Shown: positions 1-7,038, counted from the first letter of the stretch. The stretch is DNA of 12,147 nt from CAZFIO01 sp964519585 (GCA_964519585.1 CAZFIO010000059.1:1-12147); one strand, 5' to 3'. The notes: generated by a model not told the origin, from the letters alone. Numbers and translations: made by a program.

Positions 1-942
1 AATAAAGGCAGCAGCACCCATTATAGGTGGCATTATTTGGCCCCCAGTGGAGGCTGCCGCTTCAACAGCTCCGGAGAAGTTCCGATCATAACCTGTATCT
101 ATCATTAGAGGAATTGTTATAGACCCTGTAGAGACGACGTTTGCAACTGAGGAACCACTAACTGTTCCCTGGGCTGCACTAGCAACAACTGCAGCTTTTG
201 CAGGTCCACCAACTGACCCACCAACTGATGCGGTAGCAATGTTTGTCATCCAGTCACCAACACCACTTTTTTTCAAGAAAGTAGCAAAAACTAGGAATAA
301 GAATATAAAAGTTGATGATACATAAATTGGAGTTCCCAAGATACCCTCCGTACCTAGCCACTCCGTAGATACTATACGTTTAAACTTAAATGGGGCATGG
401 AATAAAAATGATGTTCTTGGTAATAGATGGCAAAAAAAGGCATAGACCAAAAATACAACAGCTACAGATACTATTACCATGCCTGCTACACGTCGTGCAG
501 CCTCAAGTAAAAGCAATATAGCAATAACACTGATGACTATATCAAGAGTTGTAAAAGAACCTGCCCGTAATAATAATTCCTTATAAAAGATTATATGATA
601 GGCACCTACTGCAACACTTGCTAAGGCTAGTATGTAATCATACCAAGGAATGTGTTTCGTTTCCTCAAGAGATTTCCCCTTAGCAGGGTAGAGTAAATAA
701 ACCAGGGTTAATGCAGCAGCTAAGTGAGGTGCACGCTGCAAGGTAGATGGAAAAGTTCCAAATAGACCAGTATACAATTGGAATACAGACCATGCTACAG
801 CTATAAAAAATACTAGTTTCCCAGGAAAACCTATAAGACGACGGTAGGCTGACTCTTTGTCATACTCCGCCATCAGCTGGTCGGCATCAATTATTTCTTC
901 GTCAACATCTGGAACATGTATTTCATTTTTGTCTTTGCTCAT
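1..942 (-). CDS. TRAP transporter fused permease (DctQ-DctM, TAXI-associated type), N-terminal 314 residues, cut by window edge
   Basis: This gene encodes the integral membrane part of a tripartite ATP-independent periplasmic (TRAP) transporter, which uses an ion gradient to import a solute delivered by the binding protein encoded just upstream. The frame is open from the ATG at 942 to base 1, so 314 residues are seen and the rest lies outside the window. The acidic N-terminus (about 1-30) is followed by hydrophobic segments near 42-60, 72-86, 102-120, 132-150, 152-171 and 205-224. The Gly/Ala/Ser-rich stretch at about 240-275, with GGSVGGPAKAA and GTVSGSSVANVVSTGS, followed by MPPIMGAAAF (304-313), is typical of the DctM half of fused 4TM/12TM permeases. 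AAAGGAGGC precedes the ATG at good spacing, which supports this start. The substrate cannot be read from the permease. Confidence 0.93.
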   Translation of the reverse strand, partial: MSKDKNEIHVPDVDEEIIDADQLMAEYDKESAYRRLIGFPGKLVFFIAVAWSVFQLYTGLFGTFPSTLQRAPHLAAALTLVYLLYPAKGKSLEETKHIPWYDYILALASVAVGAYHIIFYKELLLRAGSFTTLDIVISVIAILLLLEAARRVAGMVIVSVAVVFLVYAFFCHLLPRTSFLFHAPFKFKRIVSTEWLGTEGILGTPIYVSSTFIFLFLVFATFLKKSGVGDWMTNIATASVGGSVGGPAKAAVVASAAQGTVSGSSVANVVSTGSITIPLMIDTGYDRNFSGAVEAAASTGGQIMPPIMGAAAFI

Positions 943-1005
943 ATTAAAATAATGCCTCCTTTATCTTTGATCGAATTTCTTCCATTCTTCCTTCTAATAT
1001 GGAAG

Positions 1006-1037
1006 AGAGCGAGCCCTTCAGTTTAATGGCCCGCTCT
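1006..1037 (-). other. Intercistronic hairpin between TRAP binding protein and permease genes
   Basis: AGAGCG, one mismatch and GCC (1006-1015) pair with GGC, one mismatch and CGCTCT (1028-1037) around a 12-nt loop. A second stem, TCTTCCAT (978-985) with ATGGAAGA (999-1006), adjoins it. Neither is followed by a T-run in the transcribed direction, so a full terminator is unlikely. An attenuating or mRNA-stabilising role, leaving more binding protein than permease, is inference. Confidence 0.45.
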
Positions 1038-1065
1038 TGACCTTCTTATTTAGTTAATAAATTTC

Positions 1066-2094
1066 TTAATTATTAGGAACAGTTAATCCTTTTTCTGTGA
1101 AGTATCTTGCTGCGCCTGGATGGATAGGAGTTGTAATTCCTTCTAAAGCCCCCTCAAGTTGAATCTCTTTACCAGTTGCATGAGCAGCAGCTACCTTGTC
1201 ACCAGTTTCATAGAAAGCCTTAGTGATTTGATAAACTGTTTCTTCATCTAAATCAGCACGAACATATAGAGCAGCCTTACAAGTAATTGTATTGATATCT
1301 TCTGTTTGCTTTGTATATGTGCCTGCTGGGATAACTTTTCTTACGAAGTATGGTTCATCAGCTTGAATAGTTTCAAGGATTGCATCACTTATATCAATAT
1401 AAGTAAGGTCCATACTTGCTACCATTTCTTCAATAGCTGCAGCTGGAACAGCAAGAACGTTACATGCAGCGTCTATATGACCATCTTGCATTTTTGTAGC
1501 AGCATCTCCGAAACCATCACTTTGACCTTGGATATCTTTATTGATATCTAGGCCGGCTGCCTTAAGTACCTTCTCACTTAGGCCAACAGTACCAGAACCT
1601 GCTGGTCCTACAGCTACCTTTAGGCCTTTAAGGTCTTCAACATTTTTTGCGCCAGTCTTAGCATTGGCAACAATTTGATAAACCTCATTATAAACAACAC
1701 CTATGGAAGATACATTTGTAACTGGAGCAGAGAATGCACCAGTACCAGCGAAAGCGTTTGCAGCAACGTTATTCATGGATATACCTAAGTCCATGTCACC
1801 TGCATTGATAAGATTGATATTCTCTACAGAAGCACCAGAAGCTTGAGCAGTAACCGTGATTTTTGCATCACCAAGTACACCGTTCATAGCATTGGCCATT
1901 GCACCACCAAGTGCAAAATAAGTACCCCCACTGGATCCAGTACCCATTACAAGGTCTTGTGGTTGAAGTTCAACTACATCTTCACCACCTGGTTCTTCGT
2001 CACCATTTCCTGCTGGTGGAGCTTCCTCTTTACCACAGCCAACTAGAGAAAAAACTAAAACAAGAACCAAAAACAGCGCTAAAACTTTTTTCAT
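1066..2094 (-). CDS. TAXI-family TRAP transporter solute-binding lipoprotein
   Basis: This is the extracytoplasmic substrate-binding component of a TRAP transporter, of the TAXI family. Residues 1-20 form a lipoprotein signal peptide with lipobox LVGC (Cys20 would be lipidated), followed by an acidic, Gly/Pro-rich linker to about 45. The mature domain carries TAXI hallmarks: GTGSSGGTYFALGGAMANAM (51-70), TAQASGASVENINLI (82-96), GDMDLGI (99-105), VGPAGSGT (162-169) and PIHPGAARYF (323-332). The length of 342 fits the family. AGGAGGGGG lies just upstream of the ATG. The fused permease follows 123 nt downstream and the glutamate 2,3-aminomutase gene lies 185 nt upstream on the same strand. Some TAXI proteins have been described as binding glutamate or glutamine, others other organic acids. 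Glutamate is therefore a context-based guess here, not a reading of binding residues. Confidence 0.93.
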   Translation of the reverse strand: MKKVLALFLVLVLVFSLVGCGKEEAPPAGNGDEEPGGEDVVELQPQDLVMGTGSSGGTYFALGGAMANAMNGVLGDAKITVTAQASGASVENINLINAGDMDLGISMNNVAANAFAGTGAFSAPVTNVSSIGVVYNEVYQIVANAKTGAKNVEDLKGLKVAVGPAGSGTVGLSEKVLKAAGLDINKDIQGQSDGFGDAATKMQDGHIDAACNVLAVPAAAIEEMVASMDLTYIDISDAILETIQADEPYFVRKVIPAGTYTKQTEDINTITCKAALYVRADLDEETVYQITKAFYETGDKVAAAHATGKEIQLEGALEGITTPIHPGAARYFTEKGLTVPNN

Positions 2095-2217
2095 CTTATT
2101 ACCCCCTCCTAATATCTTGTTTTTTCCTCAACATCGCTTACTCCTCTTCTCTTAAAGAAAAGAATCCTGCTAAAAAAATACCTGGAAAATCATTCATTGC
2201 AGATCTATATTTACTTC

Positions 2218-2251
2218 ATTATCCAGATGGAGGTTTATCCATCTGGATAAT
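2218..2251 (-). other. Perfect 13-bp hairpin between aminomutase and TAXI genes
   Basis: ATTATCCAGATGG (2218-2230) and CCATCTGGATAAT (2239-2251) are exact inverted repeats around an 8-nt loop. The hairpin begins about 28 nt past the aminomutase stop. No T-run follows on the transcribed strand, so it is a weak intrinsic terminator at best. It may protect the 3' end of the aminomutase mRNA, or be an operator. No convincing separate promoter for the TAXI gene was found in the remaining bases of this gap. Confidence 0.5.
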
Positions 2252-2279
2252 GATTGCAATGCATATATTAAATTAAATT

Positions 2280-3545
2280 TTATTCATAGTCAAATTCTAT
2301 GTCTGCATCCTTATTAGGATACTCTACAATTGTACCTTCCCATGTTCTTATGGTTATAGTATCCCTTCCATGAGAAATAACGTATTCTGGAAGCATTGGA
2401 GTTTTTCCTTTTCCTTTAGGTGCATTAATTATAAATGTAGGAATTGCTAAACCAGAAGTATATCCTCTTAAGTGTTCCATAATTTCTATACCTATGTCTA
2501 CACTAGTTCTGAAGTGTAAGGTTCCTACTACACCCTTAGCGTGGAAGATGTAATAAGGTCTAACTCTACATCTTAATAATCCTTGATTAAGAGCCTTCAT
2601 AACAAACTTATCATCATTTACGCCCCTAAGTAATACGGATTGGTTTCCAAGTGGAATACCAGCATCTGCTAGCATTTCACAAGCCTTCTTTGCTTCTTCA
2701 GTTATTTCATAAGGATGGTTAAATTGAAGATTCATATATATAGGATGATGTTTCTTAACCATATCACAGAATTCTTTAGTAATTCTTTGTGGTATTACAA
2801 CTGGCATTCTGGAACCTATACGTACAAACTCAACATGTTCAATTTTCTTAAGCTCAGTTAATACCCAGTCAAGTCTATCGTCAGATAGGGTAAGTGGGTC
2901 TCCACCTGTTATCAATACGTCCCTGATTTCTGGTGTAGCTGCTATATAATCAATAGCTGCTTGTATATTTTCTTTAGATTGTGCAGCATCATTTTCCCCT
3001 ATGTTTCTTCTTCTTTGGCAATGACGGCAATACATACCACAAACGTTTGTCACGTTTATAATTAACCTATCAGAATATCTTCTTGTTACACAAGGAGCTG
3101 GGTTTGTGAATTCTTCTCCCATTGGGTCAGCTTCACCAATCCCCTCAACAAGTTCTAAACCTGTAGGAATTGATTGTAGGAATACTGCATTTTTGAAGTG
3201 GTCTCCTTCTGGGTCTATAACTGAAAGATAATATGGAGATATAGCCCAACGGAACTTCTCCCCAACCTTATTGATAGCAGCTTTTTGCTTGTCAGTCAGT
3301 GATATAAACTTACTTAAAGTTTCTACATCATCTATTCTCTTGGCAACTTGCCAAGTCCAGCTATTCCAATCTTCATCTGTTGCATTAAAGTATTCTTTAA
3401 TTTTTTCTTGTCTTTCCCTAATATGTTCCTGATCTTCTAAGCCTAAAGGTATATTCTCTTTAGCTTCTAAGTACGGAACTATCCTACTCTTAAGTACTGC
3501 TGCCCTTTCAAGTGAAATATCTCTTGAAGTTTTAACGTCTCCCAT
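2280..3545 (-). CDS. eam: Radical SAM, PLP-dependent glutamate 2,3-aminomutase (lysine 2,3-aminomutase family)
   Basis: The enzyme moves the alpha-amino group to the beta carbon using a [4Fe-4S] cluster, S-adenosylmethionine and pyridoxal phosphate in the cytoplasm. The cluster motif CxxxCxxC is at Cys169, Cys173 and Cys176, and the PLP lysine is Lys381 in KGKGKTP. Aligned by eye with Clostridium subterminale lysine 2,3-aminomutase (constant offset of 44), the lysine-binding Asp293 becomes Lys337 (in FHAKGVVG) and Asp330 becomes Asn374 (in FIINAP). Lys and Asn at these places are the reported signature of Clostridioides difficile glutamate 2,3-aminomutase, which makes beta-glutamate and is inactive on lysine. 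The length of 421 fits. The ATG has an AAGGGGG ribosome site. A sigma-54 promoter lies 76-91 nt upstream, and its probable activator is the preceding gene. No other lysine-fermentation genes are in the window. A generic annotation would be lysine 2,3-aminomutase (kamA/ablA). Confidence 0.88.
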   Translation of the reverse strand: MGDVKTSRDISLERAAVLKSRIVPYLEAKENIPLGLEDQEHIRERQEKIKEYFNATDEDWNSWTWQVAKRIDDVETLSKFISLTDKQKAAINKVGEKFRWAISPYYLSVIDPEGDHFKNAVFLQSIPTGLELVEGIGEADPMGEEFTNPAPCVTRRYSDRLIINVTNVCGMYCRHCQRRRNIGENDAAQSKENIQAAIDYIAATPEIRDVLITGGDPLTLSDDRLDWVLTELKKIEHVEFVRIGSRMPVVIPQRITKEFCDMVKKHHPIYMNLQFNHPYEITEEAKKACEMLADAGIPLGNQSVLLRGVNDDKFVMKALNQGLLRCRVRPYYIFHAKGVVGTLHFRTSVDIGIEIMEHLRGYTSGLAIPTFIINAPKGKGKTPMLPEYVISHGRDTITIRTWEGTIVEYPNKDADIEFDYE

Positions 3546-3591
3546 AAATAAAGCCCCCTTGATAATTTTATATACACAAAATTTTGTATTT

Positions 3592-3605
3592 TAGCTGGCC
3601 AGCTA
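3592..3605. promoter_or_regulatory. 14-bp perfect palindrome in the aminomutase 5' leader
   Basis: TAGCTGGCCAGCTA is its own reverse complement. It falls at about +6 to +19 from the start predicted for the sigma-54 promoter. It could be a repressor operator or a short leader hairpin. No specific regulator is implied by the sequence. Confidence 0.4.
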
Positions 3606-3620
3606 GATGACTATATATAA

Positions 3621-3636
3621 TGCAAAAAACATGCCA
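3621..3636 (-). promoter_or_regulatory. Sigma-54 (RpoN) -24/-12 promoter for the glutamate 2,3-aminomutase gene
   Basis: Read on the minus strand the sequence is TGGCATGTTTTTTGCA. Against the consensus TGGCACG-N4-TTGCA it has the invariant GG and GC with exact spacing and differs at only one defined base (T for C). The predicted start is near 3610, giving a leader of about 65 nt before the aminomutase ATG. A sigma-54 activator is encoded immediately upstream, which strengthens the call. No similar element was seen before the other genes. Confidence 0.88.
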
Positions 3637-3699
3637 ACTTTGTAAAAGACTTAAAATTTCATGGGGCAACTAATTGATTTTTCTTAAGATTCTGATGAT

Positions 3700-3778
3700 T
3701 TACAAGTTTTTTGGCTTTAAAAGAAATTAATTTCTTGCAGTTTTGTTTGACTTGTCTGAATATTTAGCTAACTTGTAA
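3700..3778. promoter_or_regulatory. Candidate upstream activator sites for the sigma-54 activator
   Basis: TTACAAGTT (3700-3708) and AACTTGTAA (3770-3778) are exact inverted copies, and GACTTGTC (3749-3756) contains the same ACTTGT core. On the minus strand the two upper ACAAGT cores are 21 bp apart, two helical turns. All lie about 90-170 bp upstream of the predicted start, the usual range for enhancer-type activators. A 16-bp palindrome AAGAAATTAATTTCTT (3721-3736) lies between them and is an alternative site. Confidence 0.5.
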
Positions 3779-3795
3779 GGGTCATAGGATTATTT

Positions 3796-3833
3796 GGGTC
3801 TATTGGGGTCTTGCCAGAAACCCCAATAGACCC
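3796..3833 (-). terminator. Strong hairpin after the sigma-54 activator gene, probable terminator
   Basis: GGGTCTATTGGGGT (3796-3809) pairs perfectly with ACCCCAATAGACCC (3820-3833) around a 10-nt loop, starting 21 nt past the activator stop codon. The flank after the stem on the transcribed strand (AAATAATCC) is not U-rich. A CCTTTTATTT flank exists only in the plus direction, where there is no gene. Its position and 14-bp stem suggest it separates the activator transcript from the aminomutase promoter. Confidence 0.6.
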
Positions 3834-3854
3834 AGTCCTTTTATTTACTTTATA

Positions 3855-5915
3855 TTAGAAATTTATTGTGTCTCCACTTATGCTATCTACAAATCTTTCC
3901 CCTTGAATGGTAATCCTTGTCCCCTTTGGGCCCCTTTCCTTAACAACAAAATTTACATCTGATAGTATATCTAACCTTCTTCTTATCATTTGTTCAGTCA
4001 AATGGGTTTTATCCAGTAGTTTTGCTAGCCTTCTCCTATTGGTATATATATTCCCTTCATCCTTTTCTTTTTTTAAGGCAGTCAGTATGGTCCTTGCATC
4101 CTCTAGGGGGATTTCAGATTCAATTTTCTTCAAGTAATCAAGATCATGAAAAGCTACTTCTCTTCCTATAGAAAGATTATCGAAATAGCCGGGTAGGCTA
4201 TTTATTTCTATTATATTACCTTCGGCAATATTGTACATATATTCTATAACATTTTCTAACTCCCTTATATTGCCAGGCCAGGCATAATTAATTAGAACAT
4301 TCTCTAGGTCCTGACTCAACTTCATGTCCCTACCCTTTGGAAACTTACTTAGGGTTTTTTCTATAATAAATGGTATATCTTCCTTCCGGTCCTTAAGAGG
4401 TGGAATTTCTATAGGCAGCACCTTTAGCCTATAATATAAGTCCTCCCTAAATTCTCCTCTTTCCACCAACTCATTTAAATTTTTATTTGTTGCAGCAATT
4501 ATCCTTATATCTATAGGTATAATCTTAGTTGCACCAATTTTAAGGACTTCCTTTTCCTGCAGCACCCTCAAGAGTCTGGATTGGATTTTCAAGGAGGCAT
4601 CTCCTATCTCATCCAAGAAAATCGTACCCTTATGGGCTTGTTCAAACAGTCCTGCATGGCCACCCTTCTTTGCACCTGTAAAGGAACCTTCCTCGTAACC
4701 AAATAGTTCACTTTCCAAGAGATTTTCAGGTAGGGCAGCAAAGTTTACGGCTACAAAAGGTCCATTGGCTTTTGTAGATTCATTATGGATTGCTTGAGCA
4801 AACAGCTCCTTTCCTGTTCCACTTTCCCCAGTTAGGAGAAGGGTGGAGTTGCTTTTGGCAAGTTTTTTTGAAATCCTTATGGATTCCTTCATAATCTCAG
4901 TGTTACCTATTATATCCTTAAACCTATACTTAGCAATATGGCCTTTTTTCAACAGATTTGCCCTAACCATATTCTCCATTTCTACAATTTCTGACAAGTC
5001 CTTAAAGGTAATAACCAGACCTGTTTCTAGGTCATCCTCATTTATAGGCATCATGGTGAGTAAAGTCTTTTTTCCATTAATCTCATGAATCTTCCTATAC
5101 TTATCAAAACTACTTCCACATACACCTTTTATATCCAAGTCAGAAATAATACTTAAATCTATTTCACTATCATCTACAGAATCAAATAGTTTTTTTGCAT
5201 TTTCATTAGAAAAGATTATATTACAATTATTATCTACCCCTATTATGGCATCATTTATAACGTCCAAAATAGTATTTAGTTGCTTCATTATATTATTGTT
5301 TTCATTTAGGGTCCTTACTACTTTTTTGCTAGAGTAAACAAAGTCCTGTATATATTTGGATGAAAGTTTTTTTGCCCTAACATCCATTATGTCAAACTTC
5401 AGCATAATCTCTGTTATGGTAGTTAAGTCAATCTTACTAAAACCTATATCAATAACATTGCTAATATAATCAGGAACAAGTTGGGTTTCACCAGTGGTTA
5501 TGGCATAGTCTACATAGGGAGAGTAATCAATCCCTGGAAAATAAGGATGCATTTCAATATGATTAATCCCCAAATCCTCCAGTAGAGTTACAGAGCTGAC
5601 TGCCAGATACTTGTTTACATCCACAAAAAGTACCCTTTCTCCCCTAGGAATTTGTAGGATGTATTCCAGTTCAGAGTGGTTTAGGGACCTTCTGGCCACC
5701 AAAACATCACTCTCACTATCTATATAGTTCATGGCCTCATTTTTTAAATACTCATGCCCAATCAAAACAAGATTATCACTAACAACTTCATCTATGCCCT
5801 CCTGGATAGAGTAACCCTTAAGTTTAAATTCATCGCCTAAAAAGTTTCTTAATTGGGCTATAACTGTTTCCATATGCTTTTTGGAAAATGTAATTATAGA
5901 TATACTTTTTTCCAT
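3855..5915 (-). CDS. Sigma-54-dependent transcriptional activator with PrpR_N sensor, PAS and AAA+ domains
   Basis: This enhancer-binding protein remodels sigma-54 RNA polymerase by ATP hydrolysis. Residues 1 to about 195 resemble the PrpR_N ligand-sensing domain, with VLVARRSLNHSELEYIL at 71-87. A PAS domain spans about 210-312. The AAA+ domain (about 333-565) has Walker A GESGTGKE (363-370), the sigma-54 contact loop GSFTGA (410-415, Ser in place of Ala in GAFTGA), Walker B FLDEIGD (433-439), arginine-finger region FREDLYYRL (489-497) and WPGNIREL (546-553). Instead of a short Fis-type helix-turn-helix, residues about 600-670 (core NRRRLAKLLDKTHLT, then a basic RGPKGTRIT hairpin) look like a winged helix. 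The ATG lies 3 nt after the homoserine dehydrogenase stop, with AAGGGG overlapping that gene's end, so the two are translationally coupled. The obvious target is the sigma-54 promoter of the next gene. The ligand is unknown. Confidence 0.93.
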   Translation of the reverse strand: MEKSISIITFSKKHMETVIAQLRNFLGDEFKLKGYSIQEGIDEVVSDNLVLIGHEYLKNEAMNYIDSESDVLVARRSLNHSELEYILQIPRGERVLFVDVNKYLAVSSVTLLEDLGINHIEMHPYFPGIDYSPYVDYAITTGETQLVPDYISNVIDIGFSKIDLTTITEIMLKFDIMDVRAKKLSSKYIQDFVYSSKKVVRTLNENNNIMKQLNTILDVINDAIIGVDNNCNIIFSNENAKKLFDSVDDSEIDLSIISDLDIKGVCGSSFDKYRKIHEINGKKTLLTMMPINEDDLETGLVITFKDLSEIVEMENMVRANLLKKGHIAKYRFKDIIGNTEIMKESIRISKKLAKSNSTLLLTGESGTGKELFAQAIHNESTKANGPFVAVNFAALPENLLESELFGYEEGSFTGAKKGGHAGLFEQAHKGTIFLDEIGDASLKIQSRLLRVLQEKEVLKIGATKIIPIDIRIIAATNKNLNELVERGEFREDLYYRLKVLPIEIPPLKDRKEDIPFIIEKTLSKFPKGRDMKLSQDLENVLINYAWPGNIRELENVIEYMYNIAEGNIIEINSLPGYFDNLSIGREVAFHDLDYLKKIESEIPLEDARTILTALKKEKDEGNIYTNRRRLAKLLDKTHLTEQMIRRRLDILSDVNFVVKERGPKGTRITIQGERFVDSISGDTINF

Positions 5916-5918
5916 AAT

Positions 5919-6944
5919 TTATACCCCTTCCCTAAACATATTGATCAAATCTCTTAAAATGGAAGCCGCAGCAGGCCTCACCCCTGAAGCTCCACCTATT
6001 ATGGTTAGGTCCCCAAGTGTATCTGAAATATACCTAACCACCTTGTCCTTACCGTTTACATTATAAAAAAGATTGTCCCTGTCCACCAGTTCAGGCTTAA
6101 CAGATATACTTAATCCTTCTTCAGTCCTTATGCTTCTACCTATAAGCTTGTATCTTTTATTCTGTCCTGCCATCTCCCTTACTTGATCCAAGTCTATAGA
6201 ATCAATTCCCACCAGTTCAATATCATCAAGGGTCTTGTTTTCCCCCATCAAAACATTTGTTAATATCAATAACTTAGTTCCTGTATCTAGTCCAGAAATA
6301 TCCATGCTAGGATCAGTCTCAGCTATACCAAACTCCTGAGCCTTTTTAAGGGCAAGATCATAGTCGAGCCCATTATTCTCCATCTCTTCAAGGATAAAAT
6401 TGCTGGTTCCATTTAGTATACCTTCAATTGAGGTGATTTTAGAACCAGCCAAGTCTATAAGACCAGCATTTACTGATGGCAGGGCACCACCTGTGGTACA
6501 CCCAATCCCAAGTTTTACACCATTTTCCCTAGCCAGATCCTGTAGTTTATCATAGGCCAGGAGTATAGGGCCCTTGTTAGCAGTAATTACATGGATTCCC
6601 TTTGCTAGTGCCCTACTTATGTGAGACAAACCTGGTTCACCGTGGTCTAAGTTGCTAGGAGTCATTTCAATAACCATGTCCACATCCTTGTTTTGGATTA
6701 TATCATCAAAGCTTGCAGGTTTAGATCCCTTCCCTTGATAGGAATTCAAGTCCCTATTTTCACCTGTGAAATTTATAAAATTCATCAGGTCTATACCCTT
6801 AGGATTATATGTACCACCCCTAGAGTTTATTACATATTTAAGGTTTAGGTCCAGTCCTTCACTAGCTAGGTCATCCTTCTTGTCATAAATCAACTCTAGC
6901 AAGGCCCTACCTACACCACCAAAACCAACAATAGCTATATCCAC
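5919..6944 (-). CDS. Homoserine dehydrogenase family NAD(P)-dependent oxidoreductase, single-domain form
   Basis: The family interconverts aspartate semialdehyde and homoserine on the threonine/methionine route. An N-terminal dinucleotide fold with GFGGVG (7-12) is followed by the catalytic domain: TANK (121-124), TTGGALP (150-156), EGILNGTSNFIL (174-185) and the signature GIAETDPSMDISGLDTGTK (206-224). Residues matching yeast Lys117, Glu208, Asp214, Asp219 and Lys223 appear as Lys124, Glu209, Asp215, Asp220 and Lys224, so the enzyme should be active. At 341 residues it lacks the C-terminal ACT domain, so feedback inhibition by threonine is not expected. The start is GTG with upstream AAGGGTG. 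An ATG 17 nt upstream is out of frame. It is coupled to the sigma-54 activator rather than to thr genes, so a different, amino-acid-derived substrate is possible. Family call sure, substrate less so. Confidence 0.87.
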   Translation of the reverse strand: MDIAIVGFGGVGRALLELIYDKKDDLASEGLDLNLKYVINSRGGTYNPKGIDLMNFINFTGENRDLNSYQGKGSKPASFDDIIQNKDVDMVIEMTPSNLDHGEPGLSHISRALAKGIHVITANKGPILLAYDKLQDLARENGVKLGIGCTTGGALPSVNAGLIDLAGSKITSIEGILNGTSNFILEEMENNGLDYDLALKKAQEFGIAETDPSMDISGLDTGTKLLILTNVLMGENKTLDDIELVGIDSIDLDQVREMAGQNKRYKLIGRSIRTEEGLSISVKPELVDRDNLFYNVNGKDKVVRYISDTLGDLTIIGGASGVRPAAASILRDLINMFREGV

Positions 6945-7009
6945 AGTTCCACACCCTTCATAAGTATTTTATCACATCTATGTATTAAAGCAAAAGGTCC
7001 TGAAATAAT

Positions 7010-7038
7010 ATTATAACACACCTAGGCTTACAGATAAA
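7010..7038 (-). promoter_or_regulatory. Probable sigma-70 promoter (extended -10) for homoserine dehydrogenase and sigma-54 activator genes
   Basis: On the minus strand TATAAT (7010-7015) is preceded by TGT, giving an extended -10 TGnTATAAT. A weak -35, TTTATC (7033-7038), lies 17 bp away. Transcription would start near 7003, about 59 nt before the GTG. A second TATAAT at 7108-7113 lacks a usable -35. Confidence 0.55.

Larger units (their letters stand above)
3546..3854. other. Gene-free regulatory region between sigma-54 activator and aminomutase genes
   Basis: These 309 nt have no plausible coding frame. From high to low coordinates they hold a strong hairpin after the activator gene (3796-3833), three ACAAGT-containing sites (3770-3778, 3749-3756, 3700-3708), a 16-bp palindrome AAGAAATTAATTTCTT (3721-3736), the -24/-12 promoter (3621-3636), a 14-bp palindrome (3592-3605) and the ribosome site of the aminomutase gene. 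The layout is that of a sigma-54 control region with upstream activator sites. Confidence 0.7.

Noticed and set aside
1306..2276. Plus-strand open frames opposite the TAXI gene and its upstream gap
   Set aside because: They lie antisense to a gene with strong family motifs, have no ribosome sites, and their Cys/Ser/His-rich composition is typical of shadow frames.
2280..3545. Lysine 2,3-aminomutase for lysine fermentation
   Set aside because: Both substrate-binding aspartates are replaced (Lys337, Asn374), and no kamDE, kdd, kce or kal-like genes are in the window.
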